Shown: positions 17,267 to 26,860, counted from the first letter of the stretch. The stretch is DNA of 53,847 nt from JBKEDF01 sp047975325 (GCA_047975325.1 JBKEDF010000087.1:1-53847); one strand, 5' to 3'. Numbers and translations are program-made. Notes: generated by a model from the sequence alone, not told the origin.

Positions 17267-18663
17267 GCGTTCAACCCCAGGATTGCCGGCAGGGCGTCCA
17301 GAATCGCCCGTGTTGCCTGCCCGACCCCGCCCTTTGGCCGGGCCGGGGCATCGGCGGGCTGATGCCCGTAGATATCGAAATGCAGGTAGTGGGGATTGTC
17401 CACAAAACGCCGCAGGAAAAGCGCAGCCGTGATCGACCCCGCAAAGCCGCCCGAAGGCGCATTGTCCAGATCGGCTATCCCCGGTTCGATCACCGTTTCA
17501 TATCCGGGCCAGAGCGGCATCCGCCAAACCGGATCCCGTACCGCCCCGGCGCTTTTCTCCAGTGCAGTGGCAATCTGATCGTCATCGGTATAATAGGGTG
17601 CAAGATCCGGGCCGACGGCCACCCGCGCCGCGCCCGTCAGCGTTGCCATGGATATGATGACGGAGGCTTCTTCCTCATCCGCCAGCGCCAGCGCGTCGGC
17701 CAGGACCAGCCGCCCTTCCGCGTCGGTATTGTTGACCTCCACCGTCAGGCCCTTGCGGGAGGTCAGGATATCGCGGGGCCGCATTGCGGAGCCCGATATC
17801 GCATTTTCGACGGCGGGCACCAGAACCCGCAGCCGAATGGGCAGGGCCAGGGCCATGATCATGCTTGCCAAACCCAGAACTGCCGCGGCGCCACCCATAT
17901 CCTTCTTCATCAACAACATGCCCGCAGCAGGCTTGATATCAAGCCCGCCGGTATCGAAACAGACACCCTTGCCCACCAGTACCAGTAGCGGGCCTGTCTT
18001 GCCCCAGCGCATATCCAGAAGCCGGGGCGCCCGAACCGAAGCACGCCCGACCGCATGGATCATGGGAAAATCCTGTGTCAGAAGATCTTCCCCACGTGTC
18101 ACGGAAACCTCCGCATCAAAACGTTCCGCCAGTGTACGGAAAGTGACCTCCAACTCATCCGGGCCCATATCGGAGGCGGGGGTATTGATCAGGTCGCGGG
18201 TCAGATATTCCCCGGTGGCAAGCGCCTCGATCCGGGGGGCATCCACGCCTTCCGGTGCGATCAGCCGTGGTGGATTCAAGGGCGGCCCGCCCGGCCGATA
18301 GCGATCAAACTGATATTGCGCCAGAAGCCAGCCAAGCGCCGCCTCATCGCGTTCCTTTGGGGACAGATCCCCCGCCGCCAGTCGCCAGACGGATCCCTTG
18401 GGGAGGGCCGCAACCGCGCGGGACAGGCCAAAACGGACCCGTTTGCGCGCCTCCGTTCCCCCACTGCCCAGAACGGCGCCTGCAATCCCGCCCTGACCAT
18501 CGGGAAGCAATGTTACCTCGCCCAGGGCAGCCGAAAACCCCGTTGCCGGGATCCAGTTGCGCAGCGCCTCATCCTGGCTGGAAAGCCAGTTTTCCAGCCC
18601 ATCGGCAGAGATGACATGAAGCGTCCGCGCCGAGGCGCTTTCGGGGGCAAATTCGGGGATCAT
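17263..18663 (-). CDS. Leucyl aminopeptidase family M17 protein
   Basis: The 466-residue product is a two-metal cytosolic aminopeptidase. The C-terminal catalytic half holds VGKGVCFDTGGLDIKP, KKDMGGAA and the signature NTDAEGRLVLADAL, which supply the zinc ligands and catalytic Lys/Arg. The N-terminal half is divergent, as usual in M17. It releases N-terminal residues from peptides. It is coupled by a four-base overlap to the downstream NlpC/P60 gene, so the two probably degrade murein-derived or other peptides in series. Its 5' neighbour (18745-19131) is 81 bases upstream on the same strand. Confidence 0.93.
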   Translation of the reverse strand: MIPEFAPESASARTLHVISADGLENWLSSQDEALRNWIPATGFSAALGEVTLLPDGQGGIAGAVLGSGGTEARKRVRFGLSRAVAALPKGSVWRLAAGDLSPKERDEAALGWLLAQYQFDRYRPGGPPLNPPRLIAPEGVDAPRIEALATGEYLTRDLINTPASDMGPDELEVTFRTLAERFDAEVSVTRGEDLLTQDFPMIHAVGRASVRAPRLLDMRWGKTGPLLVLVGKGVCFDTGGLDIKPAAGMLLMKKDMGGAAAVLGLASMIMALALPIRLRVLVPAVENAISGSAMRPRDILTSRKGLTVEVNNTDAEGRLVLADALALADEEEASVIISMATLTGAARVAVGPDLAPYYTDDDQIATALEKSAGAVRDPVWRMPLWPGYETVIEPGIADLDNAPSGGFAGSITAALFLRRFVDNPHYLHFDIYGHQPADAPARPKGGVGQATRAILDALPAILGLNA

Positions 18664-18744
18664 GCAGGACCTCGCGCTGACAGCAATTTCAGGTCGAGCC
18701 TACCCGATCGGCCCGCAGCCGCAAGGCGCTTTGACACCCGGTTT

Positions 18745-19131
18745 TCAATGGGATTGATCGATTATGCCCTGTTCCGGGGTCAGGAGTTTCTCCGCGACCC
18801 GCATCAGCCGTGCCCAAACTGCGGCGAAGGCCACCCTGTCCGTGCGATCCAGACAAAGCCGGGCATCCCGCGCCACAAGTGAGAGGCTGACAAGCCCAAG
18901 CTGTTCCGACATGCGCTGCAACCGCCGCAAAAGCCGGGCGGCGCCATTCAACCCGGTGTCATCCCTGACCTGTTCGGCCAGTTCTGCCATTGTCAGTGCC
19001 AATTCGCCATGTGCCCGCGTAACGACCTCTTCCGCGGCTTGTGCGCCCATGGTCCGATACATCAGCGCAACCGGTTCGGAATCCTGCCGAATCCTTTCCT
19101 TCGGCCGCAAGGCCGCAATGATCGCAGTCAT
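18745..19131 (-). CDS. Conserved hypothetical helical protein
   Basis: I do not recognise a named family for this 128-residue product. It is mostly alpha-helical and Ala/Leu/Arg-rich, with no signal peptide and no membrane helix. The middle reads like a helical bundle (LTMAELAEQVRDDTGLNGAA, then LLRRLQRMSEQLGLVSLSLV). It lies upstream of the aminopeptidase on the same strand, so co-transcription is possible. It is divergent from the carbonic anhydrase. Codon use looks like its neighbours, and the opposite-strand frame over it looks like a shadow. Confidence 0.65.
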   Translation of the reverse strand: MTAIIAALRPKERIRQDSEPVALMYRTMGAQAAEEVVTRAHGELALTMAELAEQVRDDTGLNGAARLLRRLQRMSEQLGLVSLSLVARDARLCLDRTDRVAFAAVWARLMRVAEKLLTPEQGIIDQSH

Positions 19132-19275
19132 TGTTCACCACATCCCTTTCATCACACCCGGGGACAGTCTGGGCCGGCTCCCTGAAGAAAAGGTTGCTGC
19201 AGTGCCGCGAAACCTCTCGAATTTCGTTCAATTCCCGACTAGTCAGGATCAACGCAAGCCCAATGGAGACATGCG

Positions 19276-19923
19276 ATGGAAAATGTGCGCACCCTGCCCG
19301 CCTATCTGATCCAACGTTTTCATGGCTGGCAGGCGACCAGCTATCAGGAAAACAAGGCCTGGTATCGCCGCCTTGCGGCCTCGGGGCAGCATCCGCGCGC
19401 CATGGTGATTTCCTGTTGCGATTCGCGGGTTCATGTCACGTCTATCTTCGGAGCGGATGAGGGGGAGTTTTTCATCCATCGCAATATTGCGAGCCTGGTG
19501 CCCCCCTACAAACCGGATGGCAACAATCACGGGACCTCGGCTGCAGTGGAATTTGCCGTCAACAGCCTTGGCGTGGCGCATGTTGTCGTGCTGGGCCATT
19601 CCAATTGCGGCGGGGTGAAGGGCTGTCTCGACATGTGTTCGGGCACGGCCCCGGAACTGCTGGAGGAAACAAGCTTTGTCGGGCGCTGGATGGATATCCT
19701 GCGTCCCGGCTATGACCGGCTTCGGGAGGCAAATCCCACTGTCGAGCCTAATGCGCTTGAAAAGGAGGCGGTTCTTGTCAGCCTTGAAAACCTGATGACC
19801 TTCCCCTTTGTCGCCGAGGCGGTAAAGGCGGAACGCCTGACCCTGCATGGGCTTTGGACCGATGTGGGTGAAGGCGGGTTGGAACAATATGATCCGGTTG
19901 CGGGCGGCTTTGTGCCGCTCTGA
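19276..19923 (+). CDS. Beta-class carbonic anhydrase
   Basis: The 215-residue enzyme interconverts CO2 and bicarbonate. Zinc ligands and catalytic residues are clear: Cys48-Asp49-Ser50-Arg51 in CCDSRVH, and His108 and Cys111 in GHSNCGG. The length is normal for plant-type beta-CAs. It is monocistronic, and its end faces trcR across a bidirectional terminator. The divergent gap upstream holds an imperfect palindrome (CCCGACTAGTCAGG, 19234-19247) that might be regulatory. Confidence 0.95.
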   Translation: MENVRTLPAYLIQRFHGWQATSYQENKAWYRRLAASGQHPRAMVISCCDSRVHVTSIFGADEGEFFIHRNIASLVPPYKPDGNNHGTSAAVEFAVNSLGVAHVVVLGHSNCGGVKGCLDMCSGTAPELLEETSFVGRWMDILRPGYDRLREANPTVEPNALEKEAVLVSLENLMTFPFVAEAVKAERLTLHGLWTDVGEGGLEQYDPVAGGFVPL

Positions 19924-19972
19924 CCCGGCGGATCGTGTCTTTCGCGGATATTGGGATGGGTTATCAAATGGA

Positions 19973-19996
19973 AAACCCGGCCAAATGGCCGGGTTT
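19973..19996. terminator. Bidirectional terminator between carbonic anhydrase and trcR
   Basis: AAACCCGGCC and GGCCGGGTTT form a perfect 10-bp stem with a 4-base AAAT loop. It lies between two convergent genes. The A/T ends of the stem give U-tracts on both strands (TTT on plus, TTTT on minus), so it can stop transcription from both sides. Confidence 0.85.
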
Positions 19997-20046
19997 GAGC
20001 CTTTTGCAGGCAGGCAAGGCCGGGCCTTGCCGCCAATCCGGGAGGA

Positions 20047-20805
20047 TCAGGTGATCGGCCTGCTATCTTCGTCGTCGTCTTCATCATCATCGGTATCGGG
20101 CAGATTGAAGAAACTATCCGCATCCGAATAATCGGCAGGTTTTTCTTCCTGCTCGGTCAGGGTGAAGTTTTCCAGCCCGGCAATTGCCGTTGGCAGTTTC
20201 GGTTCGGCCGGCATGCCCAGGCTTTGTTCGGTGGATACCAGTTTGCGGCGCTCATCATCCGACATTACCGTGCCTTCCGCCGCCTTGCGACGGGCTGCAA
20301 CCTGCACAGCGGCATCAAGTTCGGACTGACGGCACAGGCCAAGGGCGACCGGATCAATGGGGGAGATATTGGAAATATTCCAATGGGTCCTTTCCCGGAT
20401 GGATTGAATGGTCGGCTTGGTCGTTCCGACCAGTTTGCCGATCTGGCCATCGGACAGTTCAGGGTGGAACTTGACCAGCCACAAGATTGCGGCCGGGCGG
20501 TCCTGCCGTTTGGAAAGCGGTGTATAGCGCGGGCCGCGGCGTTTTTCTTCGCCTATGGCGGCGGGATTGAATTTCAGCTTCATCCTGTAGGCCGGATCAG
20601 CCTGACCCCGTTCGATTTCGATCAGGTCAAGCTGATTGTTTGCAATCGGATCAAAGCCCTTCACCCCGGTTGCGACATCGCCATCGGCAATCCCCTGTAC
20701 TTCCAGCTCATGCAGTCCGCAAAAATCGGCAACCTGCTTGAAGGTCAGCGTCGTGTTGTCCACCAGCCAGACTGCGGTGGCCTTGGCCATAAGGGGTTTG
20801 CTCAT
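20047..20805 (-). CDS. trcR: DUF1013 / TrcR-type cell-cycle transcriptional regulator
   Basis: The 252-residue product matches the alphaproteobacterial DUF1013 family, now named TrcR, a regulator linked to cell-cycle transcription. It begins KPLMAKATAVWLVDNTTLTF with an HTH-like segment (FKQVADFCGLHELEVQGIAD). It continues through the conserved DPIANNQLDL and W-L-V-K-x-H-P-E-L-x-D-x-Q-I-x-K-L-V-G-T-T-K-P-T-I blocks. It ends in a very acidic tail (DTDDDEDDDED). Full length is as expected. It is the sole gene of a leftward unit with the shared terminator at 19973-19996. Confidence 0.88.
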   Translation of the reverse strand: MSKPLMAKATAVWLVDNTTLTFKQVADFCGLHELEVQGIADGDVATGVKGFDPIANNQLDLIEIERGQADPAYRMKLKFNPAAIGEEKRRGPRYTPLSKRQDRPAAILWLVKFHPELSDGQIGKLVGTTKPTIQSIRERTHWNISNISPIDPVALGLCRQSELDAAVQVAARRKAAEGTVMSDDERRKLVSTEQSLGMPAEPKLPTAIAGLENFTLTEQEEKPADYSDADSFFNLPDTDDDEDDDEDSRPIT

Positions 20806-20929
20806 CGGATCACTCCTTTACAATTCTTCCTCATGCCGGGAAAACGGCTGCGGGCGGGGCCTCGCGTCTTCTCGTTTTCAGGGAAGTCAGGCCGCATATA
20901 ATGGTTGATCGGGCCGGAGGAAAGAGAAA

Positions 20930-21571
20930 ATGCGCGAATTGTTCCTGGCGGCGGGAATTATGGCGCTTACCATGGGGATGGCCCGGGCCGAAGGGGAAAG
21001 GGCAGGCGTCTTTGATTATTATGTCATGGCGTTAAGCTGGTCCGCGACCTGGTGCGCCCTGGAAGGTGATGCCCGAAAGGCAGATCAATGCCGTGCGGGC
21101 GGTGGATTCGATTTCACGCTGCACGGGCTTTGGCCGCAAAATGAACGTGGCTGGCCATCCTGGTGCCGTACTGTGGCGCGCGATCCGTCACGCCAGGAAT
21201 CGGCCGCCATGGCCGATATCATGGGCAGTGCGGGGTTGGCCTGGCATCAGTGGAAAAAGCATGGTCGGTGCAGTGGAATGTCGGGGCGTGACTATTATGC
21301 ATTTTCGCGCCGGGCCCTTGATACGGTTACCATCCCGCCCCTTTTTGCAAGGATAACGCAGGATCTGGAACTTCCGGCCAATGTCGTGGAAGAGGCTTTC
21401 CTGGAGGCAAATCCCGGCCTGGATGCGGATATGGTCACGGTGACCTGCAAATCCGGGATGATCCAGGAAGTCCGCATCTGCCTTACCCGTGATCTGAAAC
21501 CCCGTCGCTGTGGCGCGGATGTCATCCGTGATTGCAGCCTGAACCGCGCGGAACTTCAGGCCGTGCGTTAA
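20930..21571 (+). CDS. Secreted ribonuclease T2 family protein
   Basis: The 213 residues start with a Sec signal peptide (cleavage near A-R-A/E at about 20). Both T2 active-site blocks follow: CAS-I FTLHGLWPQ (His65) and CAS-II WHQWKKHGRC (His106, Lys109/110, His111). Paired cysteines support a periplasmic location. It should degrade RNA non-specifically, like RNase I, for nucleotide scavenging. It is divergent from trcR and convergent with the peptide importer operon. No clear terminator follows it. Confidence 0.93.
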   Translation: MRELFLAAGIMALTMGMARAEGERAGVFDYYVMALSWSATWCALEGDARKADQCRAGGGFDFTLHGLWPQNERGWPSWCRTVARDPSRQESAAMADIMGSAGLAWHQWKKHGRCSGMSGRDYYAFSRRALDTVTIPPLFARITQDLELPANVVEEAFLEANPGLDADMVTVTCKSGMIQEVRICLTRDLKPRRCGADVIRDCSLNRAELQAVR

Positions 21572-21631
21572 CACTACGGATGTGTTTTGATCTGATCTGA
21601 TTTTTTCGCGCGGCCCACACCACCTGCCGGC

Positions 21632-22390
21632 CTATCCTTCCAGCATCCGGTCCGCGCTTGTTTCGAACAGGGTTCGGGCATAGTCGGTCTTCATCCTGGC
21701 TGAGGCCAGTTCATCGCGGGTCAGTTCCTCCACCGTACGACCATGCTGCATGACCAGGACGCGGTCGCACATGTGATCGATTACCGCCAGATCGTGGCTG
21801 ACCATCAGGAAGGTCAGCCCGCGTTCGGTGCGCAGGCGCGACAGCAGGTTCAGCGTTTCCGCCTGAACGCTGGCATCCAGCGCGGAGGTCGGTTCATCCA
21901 GAAGCAGGATCTTCGGTTCCAGCATCAGGGCGCGGGCAATGGCGACGCGCTGGCGTTGTCCTCCTGAAAGCTGATGTGGAAAACGGAAACGAAAGCCGTC
22001 ACCGAGCCCGACATCTTCCAACGCCCTGACCACCCGCTTGTTGGTATCGCCGATACCATGGATTGCCAATGGTTCGGCCAGGGCGCTGTCGATCGTCTTG
22101 CGGGGATGAAGGCTGCTATAGGGGTCCTGGAAGACCATCTGCACATGGCGGGAAAAATCCCGGCCCCGTGGTTCCGGTACCGGTTTGCCATCAATGCGGA
22201 TTGCGCCGCCGGAAATCGGTGCCAGCCCGCAGATTGCGCGGAGGATCGTGCTTTTGCCTGACCCGCTTTCACCGACAAGCCCGAAGCTTTCCTTTGCCTC
22301 GACCGACAGGCTGACGCCATCGACGGCCTTTACCAGATGCCCCTTTGCGTCATAGTGGACGGAAAGCTCGTCTACCTCAATCAGCGCCAT
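21632..22390 (-). CDS. Peptide-type ABC importer, second ATPase subunit
   Basis: The 252-residue ATPase of the Dpp/Opp group has Walker A GESGSGKST, the signature LSGGQRQRVAIARAL, Walker B ILLLDEPTSALD and the H-loop VSHD. It also has the family-typical VFQDPYSSLHPRKT. With the preceding ATPase (adjacent, no gap) it would form the heterodimer that drives a two-permease importer. It is the last gene of a five-gene leftward operon. Confidence 0.93.
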   Translation of the reverse strand: MALIEVDELSVHYDAKGHLVKAVDGVSLSVEAKESFGLVGESGSGKSTILRAICGLAPISGGAIRIDGKPVPEPRGRDFSRHVQMVFQDPYSSLHPRKTIDSALAEPLAIHGIGDTNKRVVRALEDVGLGDGFRFRFPHQLSGGQRQRVAIARALMLEPKILLLDEPTSALDASVQAETLNLLSRLRTERGLTFLMVSHDLAVIDHMCDRVLVMQHGRTVEELTRDELASARMKTDYARTLFETSADRMLEG

Positions 22391-23224
22391 TTACGCCTCC
22401 GCCCAGGCTGCGGTGCGGTCAAGTCCCGGCAGCGGCCCCCGATCCCCGCCGATGCGGGGCAGGCAGTTCAGCAAGCCTTGCGTATAGGGATGTTGCGCCT
22501 GCATCAGGTTCTTTGCCTCCAGTTCCTCGACCACACGGCCCTTGTACATGACCAGCACGCGGTCGCAGAACCGGCCTACCAGACGCAGGTCATGACTGAT
22601 GAAAATGAGACCCATGCCCCGGTCGTGCACCAATGCGTCGAGAATTGACATCACTTCTGCCTGCACGGTCACATCCAGCGCTGAGGTCGGTTCATCCGCG
22701 ATCAGAAGGTCGGGATTGGGGATCAGCATCATTGCAATCATCACCCGCTGGCCCATCCCACCCGAAAGTTCATGCGGATAGGCCTCCATCACCCGTTCCG
22801 GGCCGCGGATCTGAACTGCTTCCAGTGCGGCGATGGCTTTCTTGCGGGCTTCCGGGCGTGGTTCCCGGTCGCGCAGGCGCAGCCCTTCGGTCAGTTGATC
22901 GCCGATCTTCATCACCGGATTGAGCGAATATTTCGGATCCTGCATGACCATGGCAATGCGTGGCCCGCGCAGGGCACGCATCTGTTTTTCGGAGGCTTTC
23001 ATCAGGTCGATGCCGTCAAATTCCATCTTCTGTGCCTCGATCCGCCCGGGTGGGCGGATCAGCCGCAGGACAGACCGCCCCGTCATCGTCTTGCCTGAAC
23101 CGCTTTCCCCGACAATGCCAAGGCGTTCCCGCCCCAATGTGAAGGAGACGCCGCGGACTGCCTCCACCACGCCGGTTTCCGTGTCGAATGTAACCTTGAG
23201 GTCCTTGACTGATAGCAACGTCAT
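22391..23224 (-). CDS. Peptide-type ABC importer, first ATPase subunit
   Basis: The 277-residue DppD/OppD-like ATPase shows Walker A GESGSGKTM, MVMQDPKYSLNPVMKIGDQL, the signature LSGGMGQRVMIAMML, Walker B LLIADEPTSALD and the switch ISHDLR. A C-terminal CLPRIGGDRGPLPGL segment resembles the oligopeptide-transporter C-terminal domain but lacks its usual Cys cluster (a cofactor-binding feature in many homologues). It overlaps the permease gene upstream by four bases and abuts the second ATPase gene. Confidence 0.93.
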   Translation of the reverse strand: MTLLSVKDLKVTFDTETGVVEAVRGVSFTLGRERLGIVGESGSGKTMTGRSVLRLIRPPGRIEAQKMEFDGIDLMKASEKQMRALRGPRIAMVMQDPKYSLNPVMKIGDQLTEGLRLRDREPRPEARKKAIAALEAVQIRGPERVMEAYPHELSGGMGQRVMIAMMLIPNPDLLIADEPTSALDVTVQAEVMSILDALVHDRGMGLIFISHDLRLVGRFCDRVLVMYKGRVVEELEAKNLMQAQHPYTQGLLNCLPRIGGDRGPLPGLDRTAAWAEA

Positions 23225-24126
23225 TTGCCCGCACTCCTTGGGTCCAGAACATCGCGCAGGCCGTCACCCAGCAGATTGAAGCCAAGGCTGACGGTGAAAA
23301 TTGCAAGGCCGGGCATGGTGGCGACCCACCATTGTTCGAACAGGTACTTGCGCCCGGCAGAGATCATCTGACCCCATTCCGCCATTGGTGGCTGGACGCC
23401 CAGGCCAAGAAACCCAAGGCCGGCGGCAGTCAGGATCACCCCTGCCATGTCAAGCGTTACGCGGATGATGACGGAAGACAGGCACATCGGCATCACATGG
23501 CCAAGAACAACACGTACCGGCCCCGCACCCTGCAATTGCACTGCGGCGATATAGTCCGAGTTTCGGACTGTCAGGGTTTCCGCACGGGCCACGCGGGCAT
23601 AGGGGGGCCAGGATGTCAGCGCGATGGCCAGGACCGCGTTTTCGATACCCGCGCCAAGCACGGCGACAAGCGCCAGGGCAAGGATCAGCTTGGGGAAGGC
23701 GAGGAAGATATCGGTGATCCGCATCAGGACCTGATCGACCCAGCCACCGGCATAGCCCGACACCGTTCCAACCAGCAGCCCGAAGACCGGGGCCGTTACC
23801 GCCACCAGCACCACGATGTAAAGCGTCACGCGGGAGCCATGGACAATCCGGCTGTAGATATCGCGGCCAAACTCATCCGTGCCCATCCAGTGCCCGTCGG
23901 TTCCGGGCGCCAGCAACCTTGTGCCAAGATCCTGCGCAATCGGATCATGAGTGGCGATCCAGGGTGCGAAAGCCGCCATGATCAACAATATCAGGACGAT
24001 AAGAAAACCCAGCATCGCCATGGGATTGCGACGGAACCGCAACCAGCCCAGCCAGCTTTGCCCAAGCCGTGCCTGCATGCGCGACGAAGGTGATGGATCA
24101 CGCAGCCATTCGGTCAATGTAGTCAT
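23221..24126 (-). CDS. Peptide-type ABC importer, permease (DppC-like)
   Basis: The 301-residue inner-membrane permease has the DppC layout. An N-terminal cytoplasmic lead is followed by a helix (AMLGFLIVLILLIMAAFAPW) and the D-E-x-G-R-D block (GTDEFGRDIYSRIVHGSRVT). The EAA-type coupling loop is VQLQGAGPVRVVLGHVMPMC. The start is nine bases from the upstream permease stop, and the stop overlaps the first ATPase start. Confidence 0.93.
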   Translation of the reverse strand: MTTLTEWLRDPSPSSRMQARLGQSWLGWLRFRRNPMAMLGFLIVLILLIMAAFAPWIATHDPIAQDLGTRLLAPGTDGHWMGTDEFGRDIYSRIVHGSRVTLYIVVLVAVTAPVFGLLVGTVSGYAGGWVDQVLMRITDIFLAFPKLILALALVAVLGAGIENAVLAIALTSWPPYARVARAETLTVRNSDYIAAVQLQGAGPVRVVLGHVMPMCLSSVIIRVTLDMAGVILTAAGLGFLGLGVQPPMAEWGQMISAGRKYLFEQWWVATMPGLAIFTVSLGFNLLGDGLRDVLDPRSAGK

Positions 24127-24135
24127 GGCATTCCC

Positions 24136-25197
24136 CTATTTCGCACGCGGATCAACCAGCCGGTACAGCAGGTCGGAGAACATGTTGATGCCGACAAAGA
24201 CGAGGCCCACCACCACCGTTCCCCCCATCACGGCGGGCATATCGGCCGAAAACAGGGCGTTGGTGATGTAAAGACCCAGCCCGGGCCAGGCAAAGACCGT
24301 TTCGGTCAGGACGGAACCTTCCAGCAGCCCGGCATAACTGAGCGCGATGACGGTAATCAGGGGTACCATCACGTTTTTCAACGCATGAATCCAGATGACC
24401 CGCCGTTCCGGCATTCCCTTGACCCGGGCGGTGGTGATGTATTCCTGGCTCAGTTCATTCATCATGAAACTGCGTGTCATGCGGCTGATATAGGCCATTG
24501 AATAGTAACCCAGCACCGCCGCCGGCAGGATGATATGGGAAAGGGCATTGCGGAAGATATCCCATTTTCCGGCCAGCGTGGAATCGATCAGGATCATCCC
24601 GGTTATGCGCGGGACGTCAAATTCGAACATCATCTCATATGAGGCATCCAGCCTGCCCGGTCCGCCAACCCAGTCGAGCCTGCCGTAAAAGATCAACAAC
24701 CCCATCAGCCCCAGCCAGAAGACCGGCATCGAATACCCTGCCAGCCCGATCAGCCGGACGAGTTGATCAATCCAGCTTCCGGGCCTTGTGGCGGCCAGAA
24801 CCCCCGCGGGAATACCTGCCAACACACCAAAGATCGTGGCGATGGTGGCCAGTTCCAGCGTGGCGGGAAAGACCCGTGCGATATCGGAAGCCACTGGCTG
24901 CCGGGTCAGCAGCGAAGTGCCCAGATCGCCGCGCATGGCATCGCCGACATAGATCGCGAATTGCTGCCAGATCGGCTTGTCGAGGCCAAGGGCCTCATGG
25001 GCGGCCTGATATTGCTCGGCGGTCGCGCGTTCTCCGACGATGGCCAGAACCGGGTCAATCGGTACGACACGGCCTATGATGAAGGTAAACAGCAGCAACC
25101 CCAGAAAGGTGGCCGCAAGTGTCAGGAACATCGCGCCCGCGGATTTGAAAAGCCGCGCGAACCGCGAAGGGCGGGGGGAGGATTCGATCACTGCCAT
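24136..25197 (-). CDS. Peptide-type ABC importer, permease (DppB-like)
   Basis: The 353-residue permease has an N-terminal helix and the DppB-typical YQAAHEALGLDKPIWQQFAIYVGDAMRGDLGTSL stretch. About six helices follow, with the EAA loop ARVKGMPERRVIWIHALKNVMVP. It pairs with the DppC-like permease. It is separated from the binding-protein gene by a strong hairpin (25206-25231), usual where the binding protein is made in excess. Confidence 0.93.
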   Translation of the reverse strand: MAVIESSPRPSRFARLFKSAGAMFLTLAATFLGLLLFTFIIGRVVPIDPVLAIVGERATAEQYQAAHEALGLDKPIWQQFAIYVGDAMRGDLGTSLLTRQPVASDIARVFPATLELATIATIFGVLAGIPAGVLAATRPGSWIDQLVRLIGLAGYSMPVFWLGLMGLLIFYGRLDWVGGPGRLDASYEMMFEFDVPRITGMILIDSTLAGKWDIFRNALSHIILPAAVLGYYSMAYISRMTRSFMMNELSQEYITTARVKGMPERRVIWIHALKNVMVPLITVIALSYAGLLEGSVLTETVFAWPGLGLYITNALFSADMPAVMGGTVVVGLVFVGINMFSDLLYRLVDPRAK

Positions 25198-25205
25198 CGT
25201 GGAAG

Positions 25206-25231
25206 GGGCGCCCCCGGTTTCGGGGGCGCCC
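25206..25231 (-). promoter_or_regulatory. Intercistronic hairpin after the binding-protein gene
   Basis: GGGCGCCCCCG and CGGGGGCGCCC make an 11-bp stem with a 4-base loop, directly after the binding-protein stop and before the permease start. No U-tract follows on the minus strand. It is therefore better read as an mRNA-stabilising or partial-attenuation element than as a full terminator. Confidence 0.7.
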
Positions 25232-25239
25232 GCCTTGCC

Positions 25240-26844
25240 TTACTTCGTGGCGTAGAAATAGGTCGCCTGATCGACGGATCCGCCAGTGTGGAATCCTTCG
25301 ACATTCTTGCGCTGTGCTGTCGGGAAGATTTCCTGGAACATCGTCACGAAGGCCGAGGTCTGACGGTGATCTTCCTGAATCTTGCGATACATTTCCGCGC
25401 GCTTTTCGGTGTCGCGTTCAACCACGGCCGCATTGACCTCCTCGGTCATCGGGCCGGGATCCCAGGCGGTGCGCCAGGCCAGAACGCCGGTCAGCTTGCC
25501 TTCATCGCTGTTATCGGGGTTCCAGGCAAAGGTGGAGGCATTGGTATGGGGGTCGGGGTAATCCGGCCCCCAGGCCTGAAGCGTTATCTCATGCGTACGG
25601 GCGCGGTAATCGCCCAGCACTTCTGCCCCGGCGCCTGGCTTGAGTTCCACCTTGATGCCCGCCTGACCCAGCGTATTCTGAATCGCCTGGGCCATTTCCA
25701 TCCGCAGCTGGTCATTGCGCACCGACATCGTGATCGGGAACCCGTCGGGATAGCCAGCCTCCGCCAGCAGTTCCTTCGCCTTTGCCACATCGAGGCTGAA
25801 CGGATTATCCGTCAGCGCACCAAGATACCCTTCGGGCAGGAAGGCCTGATGCACGATCATCTTGTTCTTCAGCACGGTATCGACCATGCCCTGATAATCA
25901 ACCAGCCAACGCAGCGCCTCCAGAACTTTCGGATTGCTCAGGATCTCGTTTTTCTGGTTCATTGCCAGATAGTAGATATAACCTTTCAGCGCCGCATCGA
26001 TCCGGATATCGGCATTATCCGCAATGCCTTCGAGATCGACCGGTGTCAGCTTCCGCGCGATGTCGATATCGCCCTTTTCCAAAAGCAGCCGCTGCGCCGA
26101 ACCTTCCTTCACATGGCGCATGAAGATACGCTTGAGTTTCGCATCACCGCGCCAATAGCCATCGCGCCGTTCCAGCACATAGCCATCCTGCGGCTTGTAG
26201 CTGAGCAGCACATAGGCTCCGGTCCCGGCGGTGTTGGTCTTCAGCCATTCATAGCCGAAATCGCCATCCACCTCATGCGAAAGGGCGGTTTCCTTGTCGA
26301 TGATCGATCCGACGACCGCAGTCAGGCAGTTATAGACCATCGAAGGTGCGAAGGGCTTGTCGAGCACCATGACAAGCGTATCGCCTTCGGCGCGAATATT
26401 CTGATCGACATTTTCAGGGGTGAAACCGAATTGCGTCAGGATAAAGGCCGGGGTCTTGTTCAGCTTGACCACACGCTGAAGCGACCAGGCGGCATCCTCG
26501 GCCCGGACGGGATTGCCGGAGGCAAAGGTGATGCCGGATTTCATCTTGAAGGTGAAGGTTACCCCGTCATCTGCGACGGACCAGCTTTCGGCAAGGCCGG
26601 GGATCAGTTCACCGGGTTTGGTCGGGTCCAGTTCGATCAGTGAATCATATGTATTGTTCAGGACATCCGTGCCGGAAAACTCGAACGCTTCGGCCGGGTC
26701 CAGCGAAACAATATCGTCAATCGCATCCGCAATTACCAATGTATCGGCGGGGGTTTCGGCCAGAAGCGCGGCTGGCGCGGCGCTAATCAGCATCGCGGCA
26801 ATTGCAGCACCACCGGCCCGGCGGAGATTCATTTGGATCGTCAT
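25240..26844 (-). CDS. Peptide-type ABC importer, periplasmic binding protein (family 5)
   Basis: The 534-residue product has a signal peptide (A-A-L-L-A/E at about 29) and the SBP_bac_5 fold. Marks are DIVSLDPAEAFEFSGTDVLNNTYDSLIELD, then LIPGLAESWSVADDGVTFTFKMKSGITFASG. It captures peptides or related solutes, and the exact ligand cannot be read. The ATG has GGGAG seven bases upstream. It is the first gene of the five-gene leftward operon, and a -10-like TATAAA lies just upstream. Confidence 0.93.
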   Translation of the reverse strand: MTIQMNLRRAGGAAIAAMLISAAPAALLAETPADTLVIADAIDDIVSLDPAEAFEFSGTDVLNNTYDSLIELDPTKPGELIPGLAESWSVADDGVTFTFKMKSGITFASGNPVRAEDAAWSLQRVVKLNKTPAFILTQFGFTPENVDQNIRAEGDTLVMVLDKPFAPSMVYNCLTAVVGSIIDKETALSHEVDGDFGYEWLKTNTAGTGAYVLLSYKPQDGYVLERRDGYWRGDAKLKRIFMRHVKEGSAQRLLLEKGDIDIARKLTPVDLEGIADNADIRIDAALKGYIYYLAMNQKNEILSNPKVLEALRWLVDYQGMVDTVLKNKMIVHQAFLPEGYLGALTDNPFSLDVAKAKELLAEAGYPDGFPITMSVRNDQLRMEMAQAIQNTLGQAGIKVELKPGAGAEVLGDYRARTHEITLQAWGPDYPDPHTNASTFAWNPDNSDEGKLTGVLAWRTAWDPGPMTEEVNAAVVERDTEKRAEMYRKIQEDHRQTSAFVTMFQEIFPTAQRKNVEGFHTGGSVDQATYFYATK

Positions 26845-26860
26845 CTTCGACTCCCTGTAT

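Noticed and set aside
21572..21631. T-rich stretch after the RNase T2 gene as an intrinsic terminator
   Set aside because: TTTTTT is present but no stable stem precedes it, only GATCT direct repeats.
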